Shown here: positions 54,999 to 63,522 of the stretch, in pieces
Position numbering within the stretch: the first letter of the stretch is position 1
How the letters are laid out: each line of letters opens with the position of its first letter
Origin: Geitlerinema sp. BBD 1991-9
GTDB lineage: Bacteria; Cyanobacteriota; Cyanobacteriia; Cyanobacteriales; Geitlerinemataceae
Assembly: GCA_001657325.1 (NCBI GenBank)
Contig: LWRO01000021.1
Coordinates: 62,001 to 126,000, forward strand
Length of the DNA: 64,000 bases
Reading direction: 5' to 3'
Made by a program: the position numbers and the translations under genes
Notes under the pieces: generated by a model
Databases searched by the model: none
What the model saw: only the letters and a program-made list of their open reading frames with translations
Told to the model about the DNA's origin: nothing

Positions 54999-55132
54999 GA
55001 TCTGTTGGAGTTAGGGTGATAAGCAGAGTTTATGAAATTCTGAGACCGTTGGCGTCGGGGCGAACGGCCGTTCGCCCCGACAAGGGTCTTGGTATCATAG
55101 GCAATCCAATACCACTGCAATTCCAACAGATC
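54999..55132. mobile_element. Family 2 MITE-like element, copy B, next to a start codon
   Basis: Inverted ends GATCTGTTGGAGTT and AATTCCAACAGATC surround the same 28-bp palindrome (GTCGGGGCGAACGG and complement) and the GGTATCATAGGCAATC arm. TATAAATGGA occurs on the left (54991-55000) and right (55135-55144). The right copy includes the ATGGA start of the next gene, so this may be a target duplication. Confidence 0.8.
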
Positions 55133-55139
55133 TCTATAA

Positions 55140-56081
55140 ATGGATTTTCCACCAATTCTAAACGTCGCGATCGGTCTGGTTTTTGTGTACCTCACCTTAA
55201 GCTTGGTCGTTTCAGCGATTCAAGAAGCCATATCAGCTTTATTAGAATGGCGAGCCATTCACTTAAAAGGATCGATCGAGAAATTACTGATCGATCGAAC
55301 GTTGGTTGCATCGCTTTACGAACATCCACTGTTTGCATCGCTCAACCAACAAGGAGATACACTTTTAAATTGGTTCAAGCAAAAATGGCTCGATCGAGGT
55401 TCGGCGGGGCCGTCATACGTTCCCTCAACGGTTTTTGCAACGGTCTTGTTAGCGGTGTTGGTCGATCGATACCAACTCAAGTTCGAGACGGACACCACGG
55501 CTGAATCGGCATGGAGTCAACTGAACGCCATATCCGACAATCCCAGTTTACGGATAACGTTACAAACGTTGGTCAAACAGGCGCAGACGCGATCGAACGA
55601 TCGATTTCTCGTCAATTGGAAAACCGAAATCGCCCAGTGGTTCGACTTGACAATGGAACGCGCGTCCGGCGTATATCGGCGCAATGCGAAAGGTGTTGCG
55701 TTGCTGTTGGGGTTGATGCTTACGCTGGTGACGAACGCCGACACGTTAAACATTCTCGATCGACTGAGTGCAGATGGAGAGATTCGAGCGTCGGTGAGTC
55801 GTTTGGCTGTTGAATTCGTGCAAACCCGCGATTGCAACAGTAGCGAGTGTTTGGGACAACCGGAACTGACGCAATTGGTGCGTCCGCCGTTGGGGTGGAA
55901 TATTTCGGACGCGGGACGTTTTCAGTTACAACCGACTCAGAACGACGGATATCGCACGATTTTGGGATGGAGTTTTACCGCCATTGCGTTATCGATGGGC
56001 GCGCCGTTTTGGTTTGAGGTGTTAAATAAATTAGCGAACGTGCGAGATACCGGTAAAAAACCCGATCCGACGAACGAATAA
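55140..56081 (+). CDS. Predicted membrane protein of unknown function
   Basis: A 313-residue protein with an N-terminal hydrophobic segment (ILNVAIGLVFVYLTLSLVVS), two more near residues 94-110 and 187-204 (GVALLLGLMLTLVTNA) and one near the C-terminus (GWSFTAIALSMGAPFWFEVL). The regions between are charged and helical. I do not recognise a family. The ATG at 55140 lies within the right target-like repeat of the family 2 element, so the element has replaced its native upstream region. It is convergent with the stress-protein gene, two bp between stops. Confidence 0.7.
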   Translation: MDFPPILNVAIGLVFVYLTLSLVVSAIQEAISALLEWRAIHLKGSIEKLLIDRTLVASLYEHPLFASLNQQGDTLLNWFKQKWLDRGSAGPSYVPSTVFATVLLAVLVDRYQLKFETDTTAESAWSQLNAISDNPSLRITLQTLVKQAQTRSNDRFLVNWKTEIAQWFDLTMERASGVYRRNAKGVALLLGLMLTLVTNADTLNILDRLSADGEIRASVSRLAVEFVQTRDCNSSECLGQPELTQLVRPPLGWNISDAGRFQLQPTQNDGYRTILGWSFTAIALSMGAPFWFEVLNKLANVRDTGKKPDPTNE

Positions 56082-56082
56082 G

Positions 56083-56571
56083 TTAACGCTTATCCGGCGA
56101 ATTGGCGACGAGAATCGCACAGGGAATTCGATCGAGCCAATGCATCCGAATATCCCCCCACAAAAGCGCTTTTAAGCCACGATGGTGGCGACGGCCGATA
56201 ACGACGAGATCGGCACTCCAATGTTCGATAATGTCTGGTAACGTTCGATCGATCTCACCGACAACACACTGAGAGGTTGCACGAACGCCATCTGTTTTGG
56301 CTCGATCGAGATAGGATTGCATCCACTGTTGCGTTTGTTCTCGGTGTTTTTCTTCCCACTCCCGGCGAATGGCTTCCAGTCGAACCGTAAAATCGATGAC
56401 GTTCGCCTCGTAGAGATCGTCTCGGCCTTCTTCGTCTTCTTCGATAACTGAAATGCAGTGAAATAAGAGCAGTTCGCCGTCAGATAGTTTCGCCAGTTCC
56501 AAAGATTGCGCGAAGACTGTTTCGTCCTGGGAGGATCGATCGAGTGCTGCGATGATTCTGCGGTACGCCAC
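56083..56571 (-). CDS. Universal stress protein (UspA family)
   Basis: A 162-residue UspA-fold protein. It begins MAYRRIIAALDRSSQDETVF and ends with the nucleotide-binding-like loop VIGRRHHRGLKALLWGDI, then LDRIPCAILVANS. The residues after the loop are less canonical than the G-2X-G-9X-G(S/T) pattern, so ATP binding is uncertain. It is preceded 15 bp upstream by a small unknown gene on the same strand. Confidence 0.87.
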   Translation of the reverse strand: MAYRRIIAALDRSSQDETVFAQSLELAKLSDGELLLFHCISVIEEDEEGRDDLYEANVIDFTVRLEAIRREWEEKHREQTQQWMQSYLDRAKTDGVRATSQCVVGEIDRTLPDIIEHWSADLVVIGRRHHRGLKALLWGDIRMHWLDRIPCAILVANSPDKR

Positions 56572-56586
56572 AACGATCGATCTCCC

Positions 56587-56811
56587 TTACCGACTTCGCG
56601 AAAACCAGCCCAAAATATTGATATCGCCCTGCATTTTCTCCAACTCCTGACGATGTTTCGCTGCCGTTTCGTAATACCACTGACAATAGGACTCGAAATC
56701 GCTGCGATATTCGACTTCCCGGTGAAACTCGCGGGTGACGTGGTGAACGGCAATTCGATTGTCGATCGGGGGTGGGGGAACGAAAACAATGCGGTTGATT
56801 CCGTCAGACAT
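56587..56811 (-). CDS. Small conserved-looking protein upstream of the stress protein
   Basis: A 74-residue protein starting MSDGINRIVFVPPPPIDNRI, with a charged helical C-terminal half (KHRQELEKMQGDINILGWFS). I do not recognise it. The short gap to the stress-protein gene suggests a two-gene unit. No membrane segment. Confidence 0.6.
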   Translation of the reverse strand: MSDGINRIVFVPPPPIDNRIAVHHVTREFHREVEYRSDFESYCQWYYETAAKHRQELEKMQGDINILGWFSRSR

Positions 56812-56866
56812 GAGATTGGCTGAGAGCGGTCGTTAAACCCATCTTACGCAATCGATCGATTCAATG

Positions 56867-56911
56867 CCGTTCTCTGTCTTACCATTCTCTGTCTTGCTGT
56901 TCTCTGTCTTA
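56867..56911. repeat. 15-bp tandem repeat (three units)
   Basis: CCGTTCTCTGTCTTA, CCATTCTCTGTCTTG and CTGTTCTCTGTCTTA lie in a row between the small gene at 56587-56811 and the MoxR-like gene. No coding role. Confidence 0.75.
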
Positions 56912-56934
56912 CCATCTCCTCACCCCCAGGTGCT

Positions 56935-58059
56935 TCAGAATTCTGTCAACTCCCGACAGGCGCGATACCAATCTTGCCATCCCTCCCGTTCTTTCAACAC
57001 CGTTTCCATATATTCTTTCCAAACAATCGCGTCGCGACTGGGATCTTTCACCACAGCCCCCACTAATCCGGAAACGATATCGCTGGCGCAGAGGGTTCCG
57101 TCTCCGAAGTGCGCCGCCAACGCCAACCCCTGACTCACCACGGAAATGGCTTCGGCGGTACTCAAGGTACTACTCGGCGACTTCAATTTGGTTTTACCGT
57201 CTTGTGTCACGCCCGATCGAAGTTCTCGAAACACCGTCACCACGCGGCGAATTTCTTCGAGGGCGGGCGGTTCGGCGGGTAATTCTAACGCGTGTCCCAA
57301 GGCTTCCACCCGACGGCGGACGATATTGACTTCGACTTCAACTGTGGCGGGAAGGGGTAACACGACGGTATTGAAACGCCGTTTGAGCGCACTTGAGAGA
57401 TCGTTGACACCGCGATCTCGATCGTTGGCGGTGGCGATGAGGTTGAAGCCTTTGCGGGCGGAAACGGCTTGATTGAGTTCGGGAATGGGGAGGGTTTTCT
57501 CGGACAGGATGGTGATGAGGGTGTCTTGCACGTCTGAGGGAACCCGCGTCAACTCCTCTACTCGCGCGATTTTGCCGTTTTCCATCGCCGCCATCAGGGG
57601 ACTGGGGACGGTGGCTTCTCGCGAGGGGCCTTCTGCAAGGAGTTTGGCGTAGTTCCAACCGTAGCGAATTGCGTCTTCGCTGGTTCCCGCCGTTCCTTGG
57701 ATGAGTAGGCTGGAATCTCCGGAAATGGCGGCGGCGAGGTGTTCGGAAACCCAGGATTTCGCGGTACCGGGAACGCCGAGGAGGAGTAGGGCGCGATCGG
57801 TGGCGAGGGTGGCGATCGAAATTTCGATCGATCGTCGGTTTCCGATGTATTTGGGGGAAATTTCAAAGCCGTTGTCGAGGGTTCCGCCCAGGAGATAGGT
57901 GGCGACAGCCCAGGGGGAAAGGTGCCAGTTGGGGGGACGCTGGCGGGTATCGGATTGCTGGAGTTCGCTGAGTTCTTCGGCGAATTGCTGTTCGGCGCGT
58001 TGGCGGAGGAGTTCGGTAGGGGTGAGTGTGGCGCGGTGTTGGGGTTTGGATGTGGCCAT
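56935..58059 (-). CDS. MoxR-family AAA+ ATPase
   Basis: A 374-residue AAA+ protein of the MoxR/AAA_5 type, chaperone-like ATPases for assembling or activating partner complexes. Walker A is GVPGTAKS (residues 95-102). Next come VPSPLMAAMENGKIARVEEL, the sensor I-type region FNLIATANDRDRGVNDLSSALKR and its Arg finger. Partner genes (VWA-domain proteins) are not adjacent. Start ATG 58059, MATSKPQHRATLTPTELL. Nothing in the next 80 bp upstream is coding. Confidence 0.85.
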   Translation of the reverse strand: MATSKPQHRATLTPTELLRQRAEQQFAEELSELQQSDTRQRPPNWHLSPWAVATYLLGGTLDNGFEISPKYIGNRRSIEISIATLATDRALLLLGVPGTAKSWVSEHLAAAISGDSSLLIQGTAGTSEDAIRYGWNYAKLLAEGPSREATVPSPLMAAMENGKIARVEELTRVPSDVQDTLITILSEKTLPIPELNQAVSARKGFNLIATANDRDRGVNDLSSALKRRFNTVVLPLPATVEVEVNIVRRRVEALGHALELPAEPPALEEIRRVVTVFRELRSGVTQDGKTKLKSPSSTLSTAEAISVVSQGLALAAHFGDGTLCASDIVSGLVGAVVKDPSRDAIVWKEYMETVLKEREGWQDWYRACRELTEF

Positions 58060-58141
58060 AGATAACGTGTCGGCTTGCCCGAGTTGGACTCTCGATTATT
58101 TTAGGGGGTTCGCGATCTCGTTTTCAGGCCGTTTTTAGAGG

Positions 58142-58390
58142 GGTTTTGTTCTCGGACGGGGAAGTCGATCGGAAAGTATTCTATTGGGTCAGGACAACTT
58201 TAATCTGTTGACCCGTTTTCATCCCCCGAAGGGGAAGTCGATCGAAAAGCTCTGGCTCATCAGCTCTCCCTAGAGCGAATAGACAGTTTCCATCCCCCGA
58301 AGGGGAAGCCGATCGAAAAGTCTCGAAACGCCCGTGAAACTTACCGTCACAAAATGTTTTCATCCCCCAAAGGGGAAGCCGATCGAAAAG
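58142..58390 (-). CRISPR. Small orphan CRISPR array, four repeats and three spacers
   Basis: Repeats of 35 nt lie at 58142-58176 (degenerate), 58215-58249, 58286-58320 and 58356-58390, with spacers of 38, 36 and 35 nt. The core is TCCCCCGAAGGGGA, a hairpin-forming stem. On the minus strand the repeat ends GGGGGATGAAAAC, like the GAAAC ends of many cyanobacterial repeats, so I place the leader at the 58391 side. The most degenerate repeat (about eight changes) would then be the trailer end, as is usual. No cas gene is in the window. Confidence 0.8.
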
Positions 58391-58911
58391 GGCAGCCTTC
58401 TGAAACCCTTGCCCAGCCTAGGTTCTAGAGTGCCATTTCCGCGGGGAGCAATTTTAGAGGCAAATAACTGAGAAAGTTTCTCCATTACTCAGAGATCGAT
58501 CACAGCGAAACCCAGTCAGAGAGCCGATTATGTGGCGGTCAACGACAGAATCAACATTTCAGCCATCGACCGACCCCTGCGGATCGGGCAAACGGGGCCG
58601 CAAAAACCTGCGACACGCCGACCCGGAAACCTTACCCAACAAGAAACTTTACTTATCGCTCTTATTTAATTATCGAGGTTCAGAACAATTTATTTTGATG
58701 GAGTTGCGCCGATCCTACTCAGCGACAGCGAGATCGTCAACCTCAAACGTTCGTATTGTAGAACCTAATTTAGAGAACCCTCTCGAACACGACCTACTCG
58801 CCTCGAAAGATGACTTTTGCCAGTTTTCAGATCGTTTCCCCTCGCTAAGTAATTTCACTCATACAATTGCTTTAAAATGTAAAGTTTTGAGAACTCCCCC
58901 TTGTCAATCTG
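58391..58911. other. Non-coding region between the CRISPR array and the haem oxygenase gene
   Basis: About 520 bp. One 128-codon frame (58530-58916) exists but has low-complexity, family-less sequence and no ribosome site, so I leave it out. The part next to the array would hold the CRISPR leader if the array is read on the minus strand. Confidence 0.5.
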
Positions 58912-58935
58912 TTTAATCGCTATACAGTGATTAAA
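58912..58935 (+). promoter_or_regulatory. Candidate operator with dyad symmetry upstream of haem oxygenase
   Basis: TTTAATC (58912-58918) and GATTAAA (58929-58935) are perfect inverted arms around a 10-base centre, which itself is partly symmetric; 20 of 24 positions agree overall. It ends 25 bp before the ATG. Its size is that of a MarR-type operator. In Synechocystis a MarR family protein, ChlR, controls a low-oxygen haem oxygenase-hemN-cyclase set, so a similar regulator is a natural candidate. This is inference. Confidence 0.4.
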
Positions 58936-58960
58936 GTATTTAAACAACCTGGTTACGATT

Positions 58961-59713
58961 ATGAGTGGCAATTTAGCAACCCTGTTGCGGGAAGGTACAA
59001 AAGAGTCTCATACCGCCGCCGAAAACACCGCATTTATGAAATGCTTTCTCAAAGGCATTGTCGAATTAGAACCGTTCCGCAAATTAACCGCTAACTTATA
59101 TTTTGTTTACAGCGTCCTCGAAGAAGAGATGCAACGCCATCTCGACAACCCTGTCGTCAAAGGCATTTACTTTCCCGAACTGAACCGAACCGAAAAACTC
59201 GAAATCGACCTCGCCTTCTACTACGGCGACAACTGGCGCAACGAAATCGCCCCCATTGAAGAAGGAAAAGTCTACGTCGATCGAATTCGGGAAATTTCCA
59301 ACACCCAACCCGAGTTACTCGTCGCCCACGCCTACACGCGCTACATGGGCGATCTCTCTGGCGGACAAAGCCTGCGTAACATCACTCGTTCCGCTCTGGA
59401 TTTACCGGAAGACAAAGGAACGGGCCTGCACGAATTCGATGCGTTTCCCACCCCCGAAGCGCGGCGCGCGTTCAAATTCCGCTATCGCGACACCCTCAAT
59501 GCTCTCCCCGTCAGTGACGACATCGCCCATCGCATCGTCGATGAAGCGAACCTCGCATTCCAACTCAACCGCGACGTCATGCACGGCTTGGAAGACGAAG
59601 TGAAAGCAGCGATTGGCGACCACGTTTTCGACTTAATCACGCGCCAAGACAAACCCGGAAGCACCGAACGCTCTCCCGGAGGACAAGCGGCTAATCTCGT
59701 TCCCACGGAATAG
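58961..59713 (+). CDS. Haem oxygenase (biliverdin-producing)
   Basis: A 250-residue haem oxygenase, which opens haem to biliverdin, the precursor of phycobilins. The proximal ligand is H17 in REGTKESHTAAENT. The distal helix motif YMGDLSGGQSLRNI lies near residues 128-141. It is soluble. Together with the hemN and bchE genes downstream it resembles low-oxygen tetrapyrrole clusters that carry a second haem oxygenase (Ho2), though Ho1 and Ho2 cannot be told apart here without alignment. The C-terminal tail (about 232-250) is low complexity. Confidence 0.93.
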   Translation: MSGNLATLLREGTKESHTAAENTAFMKCFLKGIVELEPFRKLTANLYFVYSVLEEEMQRHLDNPVVKGIYFPELNRTEKLEIDLAFYYGDNWRNEIAPIEEGKVYVDRIREISNTQPELLVAHAYTRYMGDLSGGQSLRNITRSALDLPEDKGTGLHEFDAFPTPEARRAFKFRYRDTLNALPVSDDIAHRIVDEANLAFQLNRDVMHGLEDEVKAAIGDHVFDLITRQDKPGSTERSPGGQAANLVPTE

Positions 59714-59929
59714 AGAAGACGATTTCGATCTCTCCAATTTCCTCTCTTTCTGCTTCCTAGCTTTACCGATTTCGACCAACACGAACGATTCCCCATTCGA
59801 TCGACTTCAAGGTTGAGTCTTTCTTAAAACCGTACAACTCAAACGAGTCGATCGAGTTGGGAATTTTTAGTAAAACTTCGATTTCCGATCTGTTTCCTTT
59901 CACAACCGAACCTTTTCAGACTGATACTC

Positions 59930-61324
59930 ATGCAAGTTCTAACTCAAACCGTTCGTTTCGACTCCGATCTCATTGTCAAGCACGATCGACCCACCCCTCG
60001 CTACACCAGCTATCCCCCCGCCACCGAACTGCACGAAAACTTCAAAGAATCCGATTTTATCGCTGCCATCGAGCGCGGCAACCAAAAGAAAACCCCATTA
60101 TCGCTGTATTTTCACATTCCATTTTGCGAAAGTGCCTGCTATTTCTGCGGCTGCAACGTGATTATCACCGGTTTAAAAGATCGCGTGGTCAATCCCTATT
60201 TAGAATACTTGTTTAAAAACATCGAACAAACCGCAGCTTTAATCGACGGGGATCGTGTCGTCAATCAAATGCACTGGGGGGGTGGAACGCCGAACTACCT
60301 CAGCCCCGAACACGTCGAAATGCTGTGGAACAAAATCCACGAACATTTCACCTTTGCAGAAGATGCAGAGATTTCGATCGAAGTCAACCCGCGTTACGTC
60401 GATCGAAACTACATCCAACGCCTGCGAAAACTCGGATTTAACCGCATCAGTTTTGGGATTCAAGACTTCGATCCCAAAGTCCAAGAAGCCATCAACCGCA
60501 TCCAACCAGAAGCGCTACTGTTCGAGGTGATGGATTGGATTCGCGAGGCGAACTTTGAAAGTGTCAACGTCGATCTGATCTACGGACTGCCCTATCAAAA
60601 CCTCGAAACCTTCAGCAAAACGATCGAGAAAACCATCTGCCTCAATCCCGATCGAATTGCCGTCTTCAACTTTGCGTTCGTACCTTGGATGAAACCCATC
60701 CAGAAAAATTTACCTCAAGAAGCACTGCCCCAAGCGGCGGAAAAACTCGACATTTTCCACATGACGATCGACAAGCTAACCGAAAGTGGTTACGTGTTCA
60801 TCGGCATGGATCACTTCGCCAAACCCGACGACGAACTCGCCATCGCACAGCGAGAAGGCAAACTTCACCGCAACTTCCAAGGGTACACCACGCAACCCGA
60901 CTCCGAACTGTTCGGATTTGGCGTTACATCGATCAGTATGTTGCACGACGTTTACGTACAGAACCACAAGCGTCTGAAAGACTTCTACAAAGCTATCGAC
61001 AAGAAACACCAACCGATCGAGAAAGGTGTCGAACTCACCGAAGCGGACAACATCATGCGCCGGGAAATCATCATGGAATTGATGTGTCACTTCCGCCTCG
61101 ATAAACGGGAGATCGAGAAAAAATACGGTATCGATGATTTCGATCGATACTTTGCGGCGGAAGAAAACGAGTTAAAAGATTTAGAAAACGACGGATTGGT
61201 CGAAAATACAATCGATCGAATCGAAGTAACACCGGCTGGGCGACTTCTCGTTCGCAACATTGCCTTTGCCTTCGATGCCTACACCAAAGAACGGCAACAC
61301 CAACGTTTCTCTAAAGCCATCTAG
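59930..61324 (+). CDS. hemN: Oxygen-independent coproporphyrinogen III oxidase
   Basis: A 464-residue radical-SAM enzyme that decarboxylates coproporphyrinogen III without O2. The N-terminal PRYTSYPPA (23-31) is the true HemN signature. The iron-sulfur motif CESACYFCGC has C66, C70, C73 and C75. GGGTPNYLS and the C-terminal HemN domain (RREIIMELMCHFRLD) are present, so it is HemN rather than the HemW-like chaperone. It lies 216 bp after haem oxygenase and is ended by a strong hairpin. Confidence 0.95.
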   Translation: MQVLTQTVRFDSDLIVKHDRPTPRYTSYPPATELHENFKESDFIAAIERGNQKKTPLSLYFHIPFCESACYFCGCNVIITGLKDRVVNPYLEYLFKNIEQTAALIDGDRVVNQMHWGGGTPNYLSPEHVEMLWNKIHEHFTFAEDAEISIEVNPRYVDRNYIQRLRKLGFNRISFGIQDFDPKVQEAINRIQPEALLFEVMDWIREANFESVNVDLIYGLPYQNLETFSKTIEKTICLNPDRIAVFNFAFVPWMKPIQKNLPQEALPQAAEKLDIFHMTIDKLTESGYVFIGMDHFAKPDDELAIAQREGKLHRNFQGYTTQPDSELFGFGVTSISMLHDVYVQNHKRLKDFYKAIDKKHQPIEKGVELTEADNIMRREIIMELMCHFRLDKREIEKKYGIDDFDRYFAAEENELKDLENDGLVENTIDRIEVTPAGRLLVRNIAFAFDAYTKERQHQRFSKAI

Positions 61325-61331
61325 TTTGACA

Positions 61332-61366
61332 GAGTCGAGACATCCTATTTCGGGATGTCTCGACTC
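61332..61366 (+). terminator. Strong hairpin between hemN and bchE
   Basis: GAGTCGAGACATCC (61332-61345) pairs perfectly with GGATGTCTCGACTC (61353-61366), loop of seven. There is no clear T-run after it, so it may be a processing or attenuation structure rather than a true terminator. It sits eight bp after the hemN stop and would tune bchE expression from upstream promoters. Confidence 0.55.
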
Positions 61367-61509
61367 CCTCGATCGAGATTACGAAGTTTTTCTAAAATCT
61401 AAATTTTTTTGAAGATAATCCCAAATCTCGATCGATCGAAATCAAACTAAAAGAACACGCCTAAACTTTTCCTAAACCTTAAACTGTAAATCGTAAATTC
61501 GGACGAGTC

Positions 61510-63138
61510 ATGAAAATCTTAATGATTCAACCCAACTATCACTCTGGCGGTGCTGAGATTGCCGGAAACTGGCCGCCGAGTTGGGTTCCTTATGTCGGTG
61601 GTGCGTTAAAAAAAGAAGGCTTCAATAACGTGCGTTTTGTCGATGCGATGACGAATTATATCGACGACGACGTTCTCGCTACAATTATCGAAAAAAACCA
61701 GCCCGACGTGGTGATGGCGACGGCGATCACCCCGATGATTTACCAATCTCAAAAAACGCTTCAAATTGCCAAGGAAGTTCGCCCCCAAGCTAAGATGATT
61801 ATGGGGGGGATTCATCCCACCTATATGTACTCCGAAGTCTTAAACGAAGCCCCCTGGGTGGACTACATTATTCGGGGAGAAGGGGAAGAAGTCACCGTCA
61901 ACTTAATGCGATCGATCGAAAGCGGTGCAGACGAACGCGAACGACACGACATTAAAGGTATCGCGTTCCTCGAAAACGGCGAAGTCGTCGGAACCGAAGC
62001 CCATCCTCCCATCTGCGATCTCGATACACTTTCCCCCGATTGGAGCCTCCTCGACTGGGATAATTATTACTACACGCCCCTCAACGTGCGTCTCGCCGTT
62101 CCCAACTACGCCCGAGGATGTCCGTTCCGCTGTCGCTTCTGTTCTCAGTGGAAATTCTGGCGGAAGTACCGCTCTCGAACGCCAGAAAAATTCGTCGATG
62201 AAATCGAAGAACTCGTCAAAGACTACAACGTCGGATTCTTCATTCTCGCCGACGAAGAACCGACGATCAGCAAGCCTCGCTTTATTGCATTATGCGAAGA
62301 GTTAGTCAAGCGAAAATTAGACGTTCACTGGGGCATTAACACCCGCGTCACAGATATTTTACGCGACGAAAAAGAACTCGCGTTGTATCGCAAAGCGGGA
62401 TTGGTTCACGTTTCTCTCGGAACCGAAGCCGCCGCTCAATTGAAACTCAATTTGTTCCGCAAAGAAACCACGATCGAAGAAAACAAACGCGCGATTAACC
62501 TGCTCAAAGAAAACGGTATCGTTGCCGAAGCACAGTTTATCATGGGCTTGGAAAACGAAACCCCAGAAACGATCGAGGAAACTTATCGGATGTCTCGGGA
62601 TTGGAAGCCCGATATGGCGAACTGGAATATGTTCACGCCCTGGCCGTTTTCCGAGTTGTTTGAAGATTTAGGCGATCGCGTTGAAGTTCGCGACTACTCT
62701 CAATACAACTTCGTCACGCCGATTATGAAACCGGAGGCGATGGAACGAGAGGACGTTCTAAAAGGCGTTTTGCGGAACTACGCCCGGTTCTATATGTGGA
62801 AAACGCTAGAGTATTGGTTCGTCAAAGATCCTTTCAAACGGAAGTATTTGTTGGGATGTTTGAAAGCATTTGCGGTCACGACGTTGAACAAACGCTTTTA
62901 CAATCTCAACCGCGTCAAACAGAAAGGATTGGGGATGGAAATCGAACTCGGTTTCGACGAGACGAAAATCCTCTCTCGCGAGGAAATCGCAAAACGCAAG
63001 CAAGAACACCCCGAATTGGCCGCCGATGTCGATTTTACGGGAACGATTTCTGCTTGTGGTGCGCCAAAGGATCTCGAATACCACGAGGAGACAGAGTCTG
63101 AGTTGGAAAATGCCAGTTCGACGACGATTAAAATTTGA
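61510..63138 (+). CDS. bchE: Oxygen-independent Mg-protoporphyrin IX monomethyl ester cyclase (BchE/ChlE)
   Basis: A 542-residue B12-dependent-type radical-SAM enzyme forming the isocyclic ring of chlorophyll without O2. The N-terminal B12-binding-like domain has MKILMIQPNYHSGGAEIAGN and MIMGGIHPTYM. The radical SAM motif is C204, C208 and C211 in GCPFRCRFCSQWKFW. The length and order agree with BchE. It complements the O2-requiring AcsF/ChlA cyclase, and matches the neighbouring hemN and haem oxygenase in suggesting a low-oxygen module. The ATG at 61510 is well placed. Confidence 0.9.
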   Translation: MKILMIQPNYHSGGAEIAGNWPPSWVPYVGGALKKEGFNNVRFVDAMTNYIDDDVLATIIEKNQPDVVMATAITPMIYQSQKTLQIAKEVRPQAKMIMGGIHPTYMYSEVLNEAPWVDYIIRGEGEEVTVNLMRSIESGADERERHDIKGIAFLENGEVVGTEAHPPICDLDTLSPDWSLLDWDNYYYTPLNVRLAVPNYARGCPFRCRFCSQWKFWRKYRSRTPEKFVDEIEELVKDYNVGFFILADEEPTISKPRFIALCEELVKRKLDVHWGINTRVTDILRDEKELALYRKAGLVHVSLGTEAAAQLKLNLFRKETTIEENKRAINLLKENGIVAEAQFIMGLENETPETIEETYRMSRDWKPDMANWNMFTPWPFSELFEDLGDRVEVRDYSQYNFVTPIMKPEAMEREDVLKGVLRNYARFYMWKTLEYWFVKDPFKRKYLLGCLKAFAVTTLNKRFYNLNRVKQKGLGMEIELGFDETKILSREEIAKRKQEHPELAADVDFTGTISACGAPKDLEYHEETESELENASSTTIKI

Positions 63139-63198
63139 TTGAAACGAGAGAATAATGGGAAGACGATCGGTTGAAGTATTGACATCTTCCCATTTTTT

Positions 63199-63296
63199 TG
63201 GTCTGTTGGAGTTGTCGTCGGGGCGAACGGCCGTTCGCCCCGACAAGGGTCTTGGTATCATAGGCAATCAAATTACACCGCAATTCCAACAAACCC
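63199..63296. mobile_element. Family 2 MITE-like element, copy C
   Basis: Inverted ends (GTCTGTTGGAGTTG and CAATTCCAACAAAC) enclose the 28-bp palindrome (GTCGGGGCGAACGG and its complement) and the GGTATCATAGGCAATCAAAT arm. The direct repeat CCCATTTTTTTG (12 bp) is present at 63189-63200 and 63294-63305, consistent with a target duplication or chance in the T-run. It lies in the bchE-cobN gap. Confidence 0.8.
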
Positions 63297-63382
63297 ATTT
63301 TTTTGTTTACGGCTTGGCTGAAGGTTTGACTCAAAGGGAGAGAAAGACGATCGAAATCTCATCCCAAGTTATCCAACCGCAA

Positions 63383-63522
63383 GGGTGCATCTCAAACTTG
63401 CTAAAATATGCAATATAAGAAGGTCGCCTCTCAGTTTTGCGATCGCAACCCCACCCATCCTCCCCTGTTTAAAGGGAGGTGCCGAAGGCGGAGGGATCTT
63501 TCTACGAAATTGAGATGTACCC
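63383..63522. mobile_element. Family 1 MITE-like element, copy 4 (long, near-perfect duplication)
   Basis: A 140-bp element with ends GGGTGCATCT and AGATGTACCC (one mismatch). Flanking octamers AACCGCAA (63375-63382) and AATCGCAA (63523-63530) match at seven of eight positions. The left half holds an extra AT-rich segment that copies 1 and 2 lack. It lies less than 90 bp from copy C of family 2. Confidence 0.85.

Noticed and set aside
58530-58916. A 128-codon open frame between the CRISPR array and haem oxygenase
   Set aside because: Low-complexity sequence, no ribosome site and no recognisable family; it may overlap a CRISPR leader.
59714-61509. A tRNA or riboswitch between the low-oxygen genes
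   Set aside because: No cloverleaf-type arms, GGTTCGA-type T-loop or known riboswitch core could be seen.
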